DNA of 64,000 bases from Fodinisporobacter ferrooxydans (GTDB lineage Bacteria; Bacillota; Bacilli; Tumebacillales; MYW30-H2). The position numbers and the translations under genes are program-made. Where the stretch lies: assembly GCF_022818495.1 (NCBI RefSeq), contig NZ_CP089291.1, forward strand, positions 4,419,501 through 4,483,500, given 5' to 3'. Under the pieces are notes generated by a model. That model was given only the letters and a program-made list of their open reading frames with translations. It had not been told where the DNA came from and ran no database searches. Of this stretch, positions 31,061-38,867 are shown piece by piece (positions within the stretch are counted from its first letter, which is position 1; every line of letters starts with the position of its first letter).

Positions 31061-32053
31061 TCATGGATGCGTTGTTTGACGAATCATCAATTTATGTGGC
31101 AAAACGATTTGTTTTTGTTTCAAATCATTTGTTTCAATAATGTTTAGCAACATTTTCATTGCCTGGCTTCCGATTTCATATTTCGGTTGGGACACTGTTG
31201 TTAATTCAGGTTCAACCAATGTACTGATCGGAACATCATCAAATCCAATAATTGAAATGTCGTCGGGTATACGCAACCCTTTACTTTTACATGCTTTCAT
31301 TGCCCCTATTGCCATCTCGTCATTTGAAGCAAAAATAGCAGTCGGCTTCTGTTCATTCGCGAGAAATTTCGTCATGATATCGTACCCGGACTTTACTGAA
31401 AAATCACCTTCCTGTATTAAAAAATCATGAATCGGAATCTCTCGAAGCAACAGAGCCTGACGATACCCTTTCACCCGATCCCTGCTTAAAATGATTTCCA
31501 ATGGACCTGTGATAAACCCAATGCGCGTATGTCCCTGATCGATTAAATATTCAGTAGCCTCGCGAGCTGCAGAAACGTTGTCGATCGATACAGTAGGGAT
31601 TTCATAGCTCTCTACATACTCACAGGCTAATACAACCGGTATCTCTTGACTTAACTTGTAAATTTCATCTTTCGGCATTCTTGCTGTTGCGAGTATGATC
31701 CCATCGACAAATCTTTCTTTCACTAGCTCTACAAACTCTTTTTCCTGAGCGGCACTATTGCCAGTGTCACACAAGAGAAGATGGTATCCGTTTTCTAGCG
31801 CTTCATCTCTGAAACCTTTGACTATTTCTGAAAAAAAAGGGTTCGCTATATCCGGCAATATCACGGCGATCGTTTCAGATGTTTTTTTCCGAAAGTTTGA
31901 AGCAAGCCGATTCGGTTTGTATTCCAATTGATTGATTACTTTTAAAACTTTTTCTTTCGTCTTCTTGGAAACATTTTTATTATTTGATAAAACCCTTGAA
32001 ACCGTAGCCGTGGATACATTCGCAATTTTTGCAACATCCTCCATTTTTAGCAT
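31061..32053 (-). CDS. LacI-family transcriptional regulator of the second sugar cluster
   Basis: This 330-residue LacI/GalR repressor has the helix-turn-helix MEDVAKIANVSTATVSRVL and the hinge KPNRLASNFRKKTSE. The effector domain contains AVILPDIANPFFSEIVKG, VDGIILATARMPKDE, FASNDEMAIGAMKACK and ISIIGFDDVPISTLVEPELT. AAAGGA lies nine bases before ATG 32053. Its recognition helix (VSTATVSRVL) differs from that of the other LacI here (VSISTVSRVI), consistent with the different operator family found before this gene. It is the first gene of its operon, so it is probably autoregulated. Confidence 0.9.
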   Translation of the reverse strand: MLKMEDVAKIANVSTATVSRVLSNNKNVSKKTKEKVLKVINQLEYKPNRLASNFRKKTSETIAVILPDIANPFFSEIVKGFRDEALENGYHLLLCDTGNSAAQEKEFVELVKERFVDGIILATARMPKDEIYKLSQEIPVVLACEYVESYEIPTVSIDNVSAAREATEYLIDQGHTRIGFITGPLEIILSRDRVKGYRQALLLREIPIHDFLIQEGDFSVKSGYDIMTKFLANEQKPTAIFASNDEMAIGAMKACKSKGLRIPDDISIIGFDDVPISTLVEPELTTVSQPKYEIGSQAMKMLLNIIETNDLKQKQIVLPHKLMIRQTTHP

Positions 32054-32084
32054 GCTATCTTTTCCTTTACTTCTTTTAATTTGT

Positions 32085-32100
32085 TTGCAATCGATTGCAA
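32085..32100. promoter_or_regulatory. Operator TTGCAATCGATTGCAA before the second lacI gene
   Basis: This perfect 16-bp palindrome with central CG lies 32 bases upstream of the LacI start. It belongs to the same family as the sites at 28750-28862. Confidence 0.75.
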
Positions 32101-32224
32101 TAAATGCTAATCATTCAGTAATAATAAGAATAATTAAGATGCGAATAAAAAGCTGAAAACTATCATTTTAAATTATTTTTTTATTTCAGTCAGTTCATAC
32201 TTGCAAGTTAATATCTGATGATCA

Positions 32225-32244
32225 AATTGTAATCGATTACAATT
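32225..32244. promoter_or_regulatory. Operator AATTGTAATCGATTACAATT before the second lacI gene
   Basis: This perfect 20-bp palindrome, the best copy of the ATCGATT operator family, lies 140 bases (centre to centre) from the site at 32085-32100. Two strong sites so spaced could support looping. Confidence 0.78.
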
Positions 32245-32403
32245 GAAATGTCCAGATGTTTTTATGAAACCAAAATAAAGGAGAAGACTTTTGTCCCCTC
32301 CACCAAGGATATTCCGTTTCAAAACAGCAACTTAACCGACAATCCGTCTGTCCTTGCTACCTTAATGAGATATTTTTACTGATATAAAACACCGGTATGT
32401 GTT

Positions 32404-32703
32404 TTAACGGCGGATTGATGCAATTTCTTCATAATGATTCAGCTGTATTTCTTCATCCAAAAGCAAATCAAGCTTCGCCAGCAATTCCTTCATATGCGGC
32501 GTTGAGTCATGGTAATCCAATGCTGCCTGATCCTTATACTTTTCATAGACAGTAAATTTTGCTGCATCATGTTTCGCTCGATGAAGTATATATGCTAAAG
32601 CTCCTTCCTCGTTTTGCACCTTTGAAACCATATCAATCAGGGCTTCTTCCAGCTCCTTTTCTTTCCCCGGCTTTGCTGTTAAAGTTGCGGTAAAAGCGAT
32701 CAT
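32404..32703 (-). CDS. Antibiotic-biosynthesis-monooxygenase (ABM) domain protein, putative quinol monooxygenase
   Basis: This 99-residue protein has a single dimeric alpha+beta barrel domain. IAFTATLTAKPGKEKELEEAL forms the first strand and helix, ALAYILHRAKHDAAKFTVYE the central part, and YHDSTPHMKELL the conserved histidine-bearing helix. YgiN-type members oxidise menadiol, and others degrade heme or act on polyketides; no cofactor is visible. AGAGGAG precedes ATG 32703, which overlaps the stop of a short upstream frame as ATGA. It appears monocistronic apart from that. Confidence 0.85.
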   Translation of the reverse strand: MIAFTATLTAKPGKEKELEEALIDMVSKVQNEEGALAYILHRAKHDAAKFTVYEKYKDQAALDYHDSTPHMKELLAKLDLLLDEEIQLNHYEEIASIRR

Positions 32704-32945
32704 TTCGATTTCTCCTCTGACTTTAATAGTTTTTCCAGACCCTTAAGATGCTCCAGTGAAAGTCTTGCAACCGAATCCATGTGAAGACCGCGGGCAAAAT
32801 CCAGCCTCCTTGATATTATATCCATCGAAGTCAATATCTTTCAATGCTTCATGCTTTCCAAACCATATTTCCAGGCATCTTGCTTGGATGTCCCGAAAAT
32901 CACCCATCCGGGATTAGCTCCTATCCGAATGACAGTTTTTTTCAT
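32700..32945 (-). pseudogene. Two short in-phase frames upstream of the ABM gene, possible gene remnant
   Basis: Leftward from 32945 the frame reads MKKTVIRIGANPGWVIFGTS, KQDAWKYGLESMKH and stops at 32841. In the same phase it continues as MDIISRRLDFARGLHMDSVA, RLSLEHLKGLEKLLKSEEKSK to a TGA at 32700 that overlaps the ABM start. The first part has no ribosome site. Composition is protein-like, so this may be one older gene broken by a stop, or a 41-residue coupled peptide (32700-32825). I do not recognise the family. Confidence 0.35.
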
Positions 32946-33002
32946 TCAGAAATTCAATCATGTTTCGGTTATAATAGATACGAATTTCCAATCAGATGAT
33001 AA

Positions 33003-34172
33003 ATGGATGTGTTATATTTGAACAAAATCGAATTAATTGCTACAACACCCTTTGGATTAGAATCGGTCGTAGCAAGGGAAATCAAGCAGTTAGGGTATGA
33101 AGAGATCACGGTTGATATCGGAAAAGTTACATTTGCTGGTGACGAAAAGGCAATTTGCCGATCGAATTTGTGGTTGCGAACGGCAGATCGTGTACTGGTC
33201 AAGATGGGGGAATTTCAAGCCACAACGTTTGAAGAGCTGTTTGAACAAACGAAAGCATTAGCTTGGGAAAACTGGTTGCCGGAAGATGCCGCATTTCCTG
33301 TTGAGGGACGATCCGTAAAATCCATGTTATCGAGCGTACCTGCATGCCAGGGAATTGTTAAAAAAGCGATCGTCGAAAAATTAAAGGAAACGTATAAACG
33401 AGAATGGTTCGATGAGACCGGACCGCAATACTCCATTGAAGTTTCCATTCATAAAGATGTTGCTACACTTACGATTGATACGAGCGGTGCCGGCTTGCAT
33501 AAACGCGGATATCGCAAATTATCCGCAGAAGCGCCACTCAAAGAAACACTGGCAGCGGCGATTGTTTTACTCAGTCGTTGGACGCCAGACCGCCCCTTGT
33601 ATGATCCATTCTGCGGCTCCGGTACGATTCCAATTGAAGCAGCCATGATCGGAAAAAATATTGCACCCGGATTGCAAAGAGAATTCGATGCGCAATTTTG
33701 GCCGACGATTCACGAAAAACTTTGGCAAGAAGCAGAGGACGAAGCTTTTGATTTGGCCAATAACCAACAAGAATTGTCTATTTTTGGTTCCGATATCGAT
33801 TCGAATGCGATTGCAATGGCTCAGACACATGCAAATATCGCAGGTTTGAAACATGATATTCGTTGGCAGGTTCAACCTGTCAGCAATCTGCAGTTGGATC
33901 AAAAATACGGCTGTTTAATCGGCAATCCTCCATATGGTGAACGTCTTGGAGAGATGCGAGAGATAGAAGCATTATATCGGCAATTCGGCAGTATTATAAA
34001 AACATCGGTGGATCCAACCTGGTCCGTATTCATTTTGACTTCTCATCCGGAATTTGAACGATTGTTTGGCAAACGCTCAGATAAAAAGCGCAAACTTTAC
34101 AATGGTCGTATACAATGCAACTTATATCAGTATTTTGGCCCTTTTCCGCCTCGCGGATCTAAGAATTCTTAG
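33003..34172 (+). CDS. THUMP-domain class I methyltransferase, RlmL/YpsC-type 23S rRNA (guanine-N2) methyltransferase
   Basis: This roughly 385-residue rRNA methyltransferase has an N-terminal ferredoxin-like/THUMP RNA-binding part (IELIATTPFGLESVVAREIK; TIDTSGAGLHKRGYR near residue 160). The SAM-binding Rossmann domain has motif I DPFCGSGTIPIEAAMIG near residue 200, FGSDIDSNAIAMA near 265 and catalytic motif NPPYGERLG near 310. It modifies a guanine in 23S rRNA, as YpsC of Bacillus and the N-terminal half of RlmL do. The start is uncertain: ATG 33003 has no clear ribosome site, and TTG 33018 follows GGATGTG and matches the usual MNKIELIAT beginning. Confidence 0.9.
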   Translation: MDVLYLNKIELIATTPFGLESVVAREIKQLGYEEITVDIGKVTFAGDEKAICRSNLWLRTADRVLVKMGEFQATTFEELFEQTKALAWENWLPEDAAFPVEGRSVKSMLSSVPACQGIVKKAIVEKLKETYKREWFDETGPQYSIEVSIHKDVATLTIDTSGAGLHKRGYRKLSAEAPLKETLAAAIVLLSRWTPDRPLYDPFCGSGTIPIEAAMIGKNIAPGLQREFDAQFWPTIHEKLWQEAEDEAFDLANNQQELSIFGSDIDSNAIAMAQTHANIAGLKHDIRWQVQPVSNLQLDQKYGCLIGNPPYGERLGEMREIEALYRQFGSIIKTSVDPTWSVFILTSHPEFERLFGKRSDKKRKLYNGRIQCNLYQYFGPFPPRGSKNS

Positions 34173-34177
34173 AAACA

Positions 34178-34223
34178 AAATCCCCCATCAACCGAATGTC
34201 AGATTCAGGGTGAGGGGGGGGTT
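34178..34223. terminator. Terminator between the methyltransferase and DUF1275 genes
   Basis: AATCCCCC at the left arm pairs with GGGGGGTT at the right arm across a 25-30 base loop region, between converging genes. Tracts of A and T flank it. Confidence 0.6.
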
Positions 34224-34237
34224 TATGATCCACTCGT

Positions 34238-35068
34238 TCACATACTGATTTCCGTTTTTCGCTCCATTGCGGAACGTATTTCATATGCGCCGGATGTTGC
34301 GATAACAATACACACAATCGCAATAGGAAGCCAAATGGCTTGTAAATACCAATGATGTACGAAGACTCCACAAATCGCTGCTCCAATGCCGTAAAACACG
34401 ATCACCGCAATCCACATGACAATCGATGCGATGGACGTTGCATTTCCTTTTTTTCCGAATACTGGGTCGCGCTTGTGAGATGAAGAAGAAGTGGATAAAC
34501 GCGAATCCTCAAATTTCCATACCAATGTTTCTACCAATCCTGTCAGTGTACTTGTAATAACCGTAGTTGTGACACCGTTCACTCCAATTCTTCTCGCCGT
34601 AATCCCTTGTACCCCCATCGCAAAAGCCAGGAGGAAAAGCAAAACATCCGCCATGGCTCCTTGCGCCTTGATATTTGACATGGCTAGAACAATACCGGCA
34701 AACAAAACGAGTGCGGCCAATTCCACACAGAGGGAAGCGGTTATCGTCCGGTTCCATCCGGTTCTATCCTGAATACGACGTAAGATTACGGCACCTGCCG
34801 CCGCTCCCACGATAAACCCCAGCAATGCCACCGCATACCCAAAGACAGACATTCCGTGTGTATTCACAACCGCTAACCCGAACAATACTGTATTTCCGGT
34901 CATTGCCGCCGTAAACACTTGCCCGAGGGCAAGAAAACCAATAGCGTCCACACAACCGGAAGTCATGGTCAGCAGCACCAGCAATACATTGCTCATCGTT
35001 CTCGACAATTTTATCAACTCTTTCACAAAATCTTTCACTTTACTATATCTGTTTACTATATCTTTCAC
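34238..35068 (-). CDS. DUF1275 (YoaK-family) membrane protein
   Basis: This six-to-seven-helix membrane protein of unknown function begins its core at VLLVLLTMTSGCVDAIGFLALG. The family motif MTGNTVLFGLAV and the ARRIGVNGVTTTVITSTLTGLVE segment near residue 165 are seen. A charged insertion (SRLSTSSSSHKRDP) interrupts the later part. The start is uncertain: GTG 35068 lies in a stretch of repeated AGTGAAAGAT units, while ATG 34996 would give a family-typical 252 residues. It follows the creatininase-family gene by 37 bases and may be the last gene of the GntR-controlled operon, possibly as an exporter or importer. Confidence 0.8.
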   Translation of the reverse strand: MKDIVNRYSKVKDFVKELIKLSRTMSNVLLVLLTMTSGCVDAIGFLALGQVFTAAMTGNTVLFGLAVVNTHGMSVFGYAVALLGFIVGAAAGAVILRRIQDRTGWNRTITASLCVELAALVLFAGIVLAMSNIKAQGAMADVLLFLLAFAMGVQGITARRIGVNGVTTTVITSTLTGLVETLVWKFEDSRLSTSSSSHKRDPVFGKKGNATSIASIVMWIAVIVFYGIGAAICGVFVHHWYLQAIWLPIAIVCIVIATSGAYEIRSAMERKTEISM

Positions 35069-35105
35069 TTTGCTCTTTCTTTCACGTTACTCTATCTTTT
35101 GCCTA

Positions 35106-35864
35106 TTAGTTTTCATTGAAATTCAACAGTTGGGAGACAGCTGCAACGATGTTCCCCAATGCTTCTTCCACAATCGCCTGCCCGGCATCGTAACTCGCTT
35201 TTGTGGCATCGCCGATGCATCCATTTGCTGTCATCTCATCGTAAAAATAAGTGCCTTGTACAGCATTGCCGGGTCGCAAAAGCTTCCACTTTCCTTCCTG
35301 AATGTCTCCGGGAGCCAATTGATCTTCTCGAATCAACTGCGGGGCCAGATAGTAAGCTTCCGATACTTCTCGCTCACAGCTATGTCCAAACAGAGTAGAT
35401 TTGACATGTTCTTGTATCGCTTTTTTCGCCGAAGCGGTTGTTTTCGCTAGATAGATTTCTATGCCAAGCTCATGTGTTAACGTAGTACAGGCAACACTCA
35501 ATGTCGATTGGTTGCCTCCGTGTGAATTGACCAGCAAGAATTTTTGAATGCCATGTTGCTTTAACGACCAAACCATATCGCGTATCACTGCAATCAATGT
35601 TTCAGGACGGAATGTTAACGTTCCGGGAAAATGGATATGATGAATCGATACTCCAATTGAAATACTCGGGGTTACTAACACATGCGGATATAACCGTTCT
35701 CCCAGTTTGCGAGAGAACTTATCAGCCAAAACATCATCACAGCTTTCTGTCAAATGAGGACCATGCTGCTCATGTGCCCCGACAGGAATGATGGCAATTT
35801 TTACTGTTTCCAACGCTTGTTTTACTTCAGGCCAAGTCATGTCCGAAAGATGATACATTGCCAC
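35106..35864 (-). CDS. Creatininase-family amidohydrolase
   Basis: This 252-residue protein has the family's metal site: IPVGAHEQHGPHLTESCDDV (Glu, His, Asp), HHIHFPGTLTF, LVNSHGGNQST (His) and GHSCEREVSEAYYLAP (Glu). Members hydrolyse cyclic or linear amides such as creatinine and formamides, or mature peptides (MftE). The GTG start at 35864 follows AAGGGG at seven bases; the internal ATG at 35858 is less well placed. In this operon it could cleave an amide after oxidation by the di-metal enzyme at 38868-39587. That role is inferred. Confidence 0.88.
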   Translation of the reverse strand: MAMYHLSDMTWPEVKQALETVKIAIIPVGAHEQHGPHLTESCDDVLADKFSRKLGERLYPHVLVTPSISIGVSIHHIHFPGTLTFRPETLIAVIRDMVWSLKQHGIQKFLLVNSHGGNQSTLSVACTTLTHELGIEIYLAKTTASAKKAIQEHVKSTLFGHSCEREVSEAYYLAPQLIREDQLAPGDIQEGKWKLLRPGNAVQGTYFYDEMTANGCIGDATKASYDAGQAIVEEALGNIVAAVSQLLNFNEN

Positions 35865-35910
35865 TTCAATACCCCTTCCGACTCTCTAATGTCTTTTTTT
35901 GCTATCCAAT

Positions 35911-36201
35911 TCAGTTTTCCTGCAAAAGTTCAATATCATGCGTAATCCATAATTGGCATGTTAAACGATAGCCATTTTTCAGTTTTTCTTCGCCTAATCG
36001 TTTTACTTCTTTCCAGTTCGGCTCAGGCAAATGTTCTCCGCCAGCCAGAACGCGCGAAACACAGCGGGTGCATCTCCCCATCCCGCATCCATACCGAATC
36101 TGAGGAAACTTCTTGGTTCCTGCCAAAACTACCAAATTACTATTCTCAGGCACCTCTTGTTCATAGATTTGTCCGTTTCGGTGCAACCTGACTTTGGGCA
36201 T
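35911..36201 (-). CDS. [2Fe-2S] ferredoxin (first of a pair)
   Basis: This 96-residue plant-type ferredoxin has a cluster loop YGCGMGRCTRCVSRVLAGG near residues 38-56 and the fourth cysteine in GYRLTCQLW near residue 80. The CxMGxCxxC spacing (three cysteines in the loop) is that of adrenodoxin/plant-type domains. It is a stand-alone electron carrier with no reductase domain. It is adjacent to another ferredoxin of the same type, with 27 bases between them, which suggests a two-step electron supply or a heteromeric oxidase partner. Confidence 0.88.
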   Translation of the reverse strand: MPKVRLHRNGQIYEQEVPENSNLVVLAGTKKFPQIRYGCGMGRCTRCVSRVLAGGEHLPEPNWKEVKRLGEEKLKNGYRLTCQLWITHDIELLQEN

Positions 36202-36228
36202 TGTCCATTCACCTCGAATATTTCGTCT

Positions 36229-36570
36229 TCATTCGGCTTTTCTTTCCCAATACTCTTTCAGTTTTTGCGAGTATTTCACTGTAATATTGGAATCCCAGGA
36301 AACTTCCACATCCCCTTTTGCGAACGTCTGGCATGCCAAGCGATATCCGTTATATACATCCTCACCCAATCGGGCGATTTCCGCTTTTTTAATCGCAGAA
36401 AGATTTTCTGCTCCTTCTTCGATATAAATTTTGCAAGTTCCACATAAACCCCCGCCACACCGGTAGGGGATCCCACCTTCATAACGAATGGATGTCCGCA
36501 GGATATTGGTTTCTTTCCCATCCTCAATCTCAATCGATCGGTTCGAACAGGAAAAATGAATCCTTGCCAT
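36229..36570 (-). CDS. [2Fe-2S] ferredoxin (second of a pair)
   Basis: This 113-residue ferredoxin begins MARIHFSCSNRSIEIEDGKE and has the cluster loop YRCGGGLCGTCKIYIEEGAE with a fourth cysteine in GYRLACQTF. It carries a C-terminal extension (KYSQKLKEYWERKAE) absent from its neighbour. The frame is open to 36591, but GAGGAGG lies about ten bases before ATG 36570. It probably passes electrons to the di-metal oxidase of this operon; no ferredoxin reductase gene is seen nearby. Confidence 0.88.
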   Translation of the reverse strand: MARIHFSCSNRSIEIEDGKETNILRTSIRYEGGIPYRCGGGLCGTCKIYIEEGAENLSAIKKAEIARLGEDVYNGYRLACQTFAKGDVEVSWDSNITVKYSQKLKEYWERKAE

Positions 36571-36648
36571 GACAGACGACCTCCTCGGCATAGTATGCCT
36601 TACATGATTTCCAGATCTTCCTTTTTACAATTGCATTTCACGGTAGAA

Positions 36649-37128
36649 TCAAAATTTTAAATCCGCTTCCGCCATGACCGTATAACCTGCCGGTGCCAGA
36701 GCTTCTTTCAGAGCTGCCAATGCAGCCGTTCCTACAGCCGTATCCTGCTCGCCGTTTCCGCCGCTGATTCCTATGCCGCCAATCACTTCCCCATCGACCA
36801 CTACCGGAAATCCACCGACGAAAATCGCAAATTTGCCTGGAAACATCAGTTGAATCCCGTATGCTTCATTTCCCGGCAATGCCGGCCCTTTGGGTTCCGT
36901 ATTGAACAAATGTGTGGAACGTTTGTGCCCGGCTGCCGTAAAAGCTTTGGCAATCGCAATTTCCGGACCGGTGATTCGCGCCCCATCCATCCGTTCCAAT
37001 GCAATCAAATGTCCGCCGTCATCCACAATCGCAATCGTTTCATTGACTTGGATGTCTGCCGATTTTTTCTTGGCTGCTTCAATCATGATTTTTGCTTCGT
37101 TTAATTCCAGTTTAAGGATTTGTTTCAT
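36649..37128 (-). CDS. GlcG/HbpS-family (DUF336) heme-binding-like protein
   Basis: This 159-residue single-domain protein has AIVDDGGHLIALERMDGARI near residue 35, EIAIAKAFTAAGHKRST, FVGGFPVVVDGEVIGGIGIS and GTAALAALKEAL, all typical of the GlcG/HbpS/PduO C-terminal family. Members bind heme or corrinoids or have unknown roles in catabolic operons such as glc. GGAGGGG precedes ATG 37128. It lies between the aldehyde dehydrogenase and the ferredoxins and probably supports redox chemistry or cofactor handling in the pathway. Confidence 0.87.
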   Translation of the reverse strand: MKQILKLELNEAKIMIEAAKKKSADIQVNETIAIVDDGGHLIALERMDGARITGPEIAIAKAFTAAGHKRSTHLFNTEPKGPALPGNEAYGIQLMFPGKFAIFVGGFPVVVDGEVIGGIGISGGNGEQDTAVGTAALAALKEALAPAGYTVMAEADLKF

Positions 37129-37194
37129 CCCTATCCCCTCCGATTTTTCATCCGTCCTGGGCGCAAAATATCGAAATCTTCAACCGCCCAATCC

Positions 37195-38658
37195 TCAATA
37201 TCCAAAATAAACCGTTTTTGTTTGTGTGAAAAATTCCAATCCCACACGCCCGGACTCTCGAAATGTTGATGTGCTTGACTTTTTCAACCCGCCAAATGGC
37301 GCATGCATGAGATTTCCGGTCGTTGTGCGATTGACCTTCACCGTTCCGGATTGAATCTCCTTGACAAAGGTTTGCGCTTTTTCCAAATCCTTTGTCACGA
37401 TCGACGCAGACAATCCATATGCCACACCATTGGCGACTTGCAATGCGTCGTTGAAACTGTCAACCGCAATCACAGCAATGACAGGGCCAAATATTTCTTC
37501 CTGGGCGATTCGCATATGTGAAGCAACGCCTGTAAAGATGGCTGGTTTGACATAATATCCTTTGCCATATTCATTTTCGGTTAGGCGATCACCGCCATAG
37601 ACCAAATTTGCCCCTTCTTCCCGGCCAATCGCCACATATTCCAGAACCGTATCCAACTGACTTTGGTTAGCCAAGGGCCCCACCTGAACTCCTTCAGCAA
37701 AACCGTTCCCGATCTTCAGACGGCTTGTTTGATCAACCAGCTTTGCAACAAATTCATCATGGACGTTTCTCATGACAATGACACGACTGGTTCCCGTACA
37801 CGCTTGCCCGGTGAGTTCGAAACCGCCTTTGATCGTCAATTCAACCGCTTTGTCCAAATCTGCATCCTCCATGACAAGAATCGGATTTTTTCCCCCAAGT
37901 TCCATTTGCATTCTTGTCGTAAGGGAAACCTGCCGATGAATCGCTTCACCCGCTTGCGTAGACCCGGTAAATGTAATTCCGCGGATGGCAGCATCTGTAA
38001 CGAGCGGGGTTCCGACTTTTGCCGCAGACCCGGTAATAAAATTGAATACACCTGCCGGAATGCCGGCATCCGCAAGCGCTTCGGTCAATCGCAATCCCAT
38101 TAGCGGCGTTTCCGAGGCCGGTTTAAATACGACGGTGTTGCCTGTCATCAGTGCCGGAGCGATCTTTCTGGCCGGTATGGAGAGAGGAAAATTCCAAGGG
38201 GTGATCACCGCTATCACACCTAAAGGTTCCCGAACTGTGAACACCATAGAGGCAGGATCGTCGTTTGCAAATGTTTCGCCGCTAAAGCTCAAACCTTCTA
38301 CCGCATAATACCGCAACGTCGCGGCGGAACGTTTCACTTCCAGGCGGCTGGCCGACAGTACTTTTCCTTCTTCCCTCGTCAACTCATGAGCAATTTCTTC
38401 GCATCGGCTTTCCAAAATATCTGCCGCTTGGTTCAGAATAGCGGCACGTTTCGATGGAGACGTCTTTGCCCAGGCCGGAAACGTTTTCTCGGCAGCACGG
38501 ATGGCACGAATCGCGTCTTCTGCCGTAGACGCCTGAAAACACCCGACAATATCTTCCCGATCAGCAGGATTCATGCTGTGAAATACGTTCCCATCAGAAG
38601 AATCAACCCACTGCCCATCGATATAATTCTTGTACGCCGTCACTTGAACTCCGATCAC
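37195..38658 (-). CDS. NAD(P)-dependent aldehyde dehydrogenase (2-oxoglutarate-semialdehyde-dehydrogenase-like)
   Basis: This 487-residue enzyme shows KNYIDGQWVDSSDG, the PWNFPLSIPARKIAPALMTG segment, FTGSTQAGEAIH, general-base glutamate in ELGGKNPILV near residue 260 and catalytic cysteine in TGQACTGTSRVIV near 295. It ends APFGGLKKSSTSTFRESGRV. Sequence feel is closest to Bacillus YcbD-type 2-oxoglutarate semialdehyde dehydrogenases, so a dicarboxylic semialdehyde is a fair guess. GTG 38658 has AGGTG before it; GTG 38643, preceded by GGAG, is an alternative. It is separated from the di-metal oxidase gene upstream by 209 bases with a strong hairpin. Confidence 0.9.
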   Translation of the reverse strand: MIGVQVTAYKNYIDGQWVDSSDGNVFHSMNPADREDIVGCFQASTAEDAIRAIRAAEKTFPAWAKTSPSKRAAILNQAADILESRCEEIAHELTREEGKVLSASRLEVKRSAATLRYYAVEGLSFSGETFANDDPASMVFTVREPLGVIAVITPWNFPLSIPARKIAPALMTGNTVVFKPASETPLMGLRLTEALADAGIPAGVFNFITGSAAKVGTPLVTDAAIRGITFTGSTQAGEAIHRQVSLTTRMQMELGGKNPILVMEDADLDKAVELTIKGGFELTGQACTGTSRVIVMRNVHDEFVAKLVDQTSRLKIGNGFAEGVQVGPLANQSQLDTVLEYVAIGREEGANLVYGGDRLTENEYGKGYYVKPAIFTGVASHMRIAQEEIFGPVIAVIAVDSFNDALQVANGVAYGLSASIVTKDLEKAQTFVKEIQSGTVKVNRTTTGNLMHAPFGGLKKSSTSTFRESGRVGLEFFTQTKTVYFGY

Positions 38659-38755
38659 AATTTCACCTGCTTTACGTGGTATCGACGATTCGATTCTATG
38701 CGTTCATTCCCGTATATTCACACACTTGTCTTTTCACACGCCGGTTCTTTCGTAC

Positions 38756-38788
38756 ACCGGCAGTTTCCTTCATCAAAAAACTGCCGGT
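38756..38788. terminator. Strong hairpin between the di-metal oxidase and aldehyde dehydrogenase genes
   Basis: A perfect 11-bp stem (ACCGGCAGTTT with AAACTGCCGGT) is followed on the plus strand by TTTTTGTTTTTTC, a full terminator for rightward transcription. Both flanking genes run leftward, where no U-run follows. In the operon mRNA it would act as a stabilising or processing hairpin. The 209-base gap (38659-38867) holds no gene. Confidence 0.65.
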
Positions 38789-38867
38789 TTTTGTTTTTTC
38801 AATTCCCATTTTGCAAATCGTTGCTGTTGCATGATTGCGTAGTTGTACTTGCGAGCCGCAATTGCAA

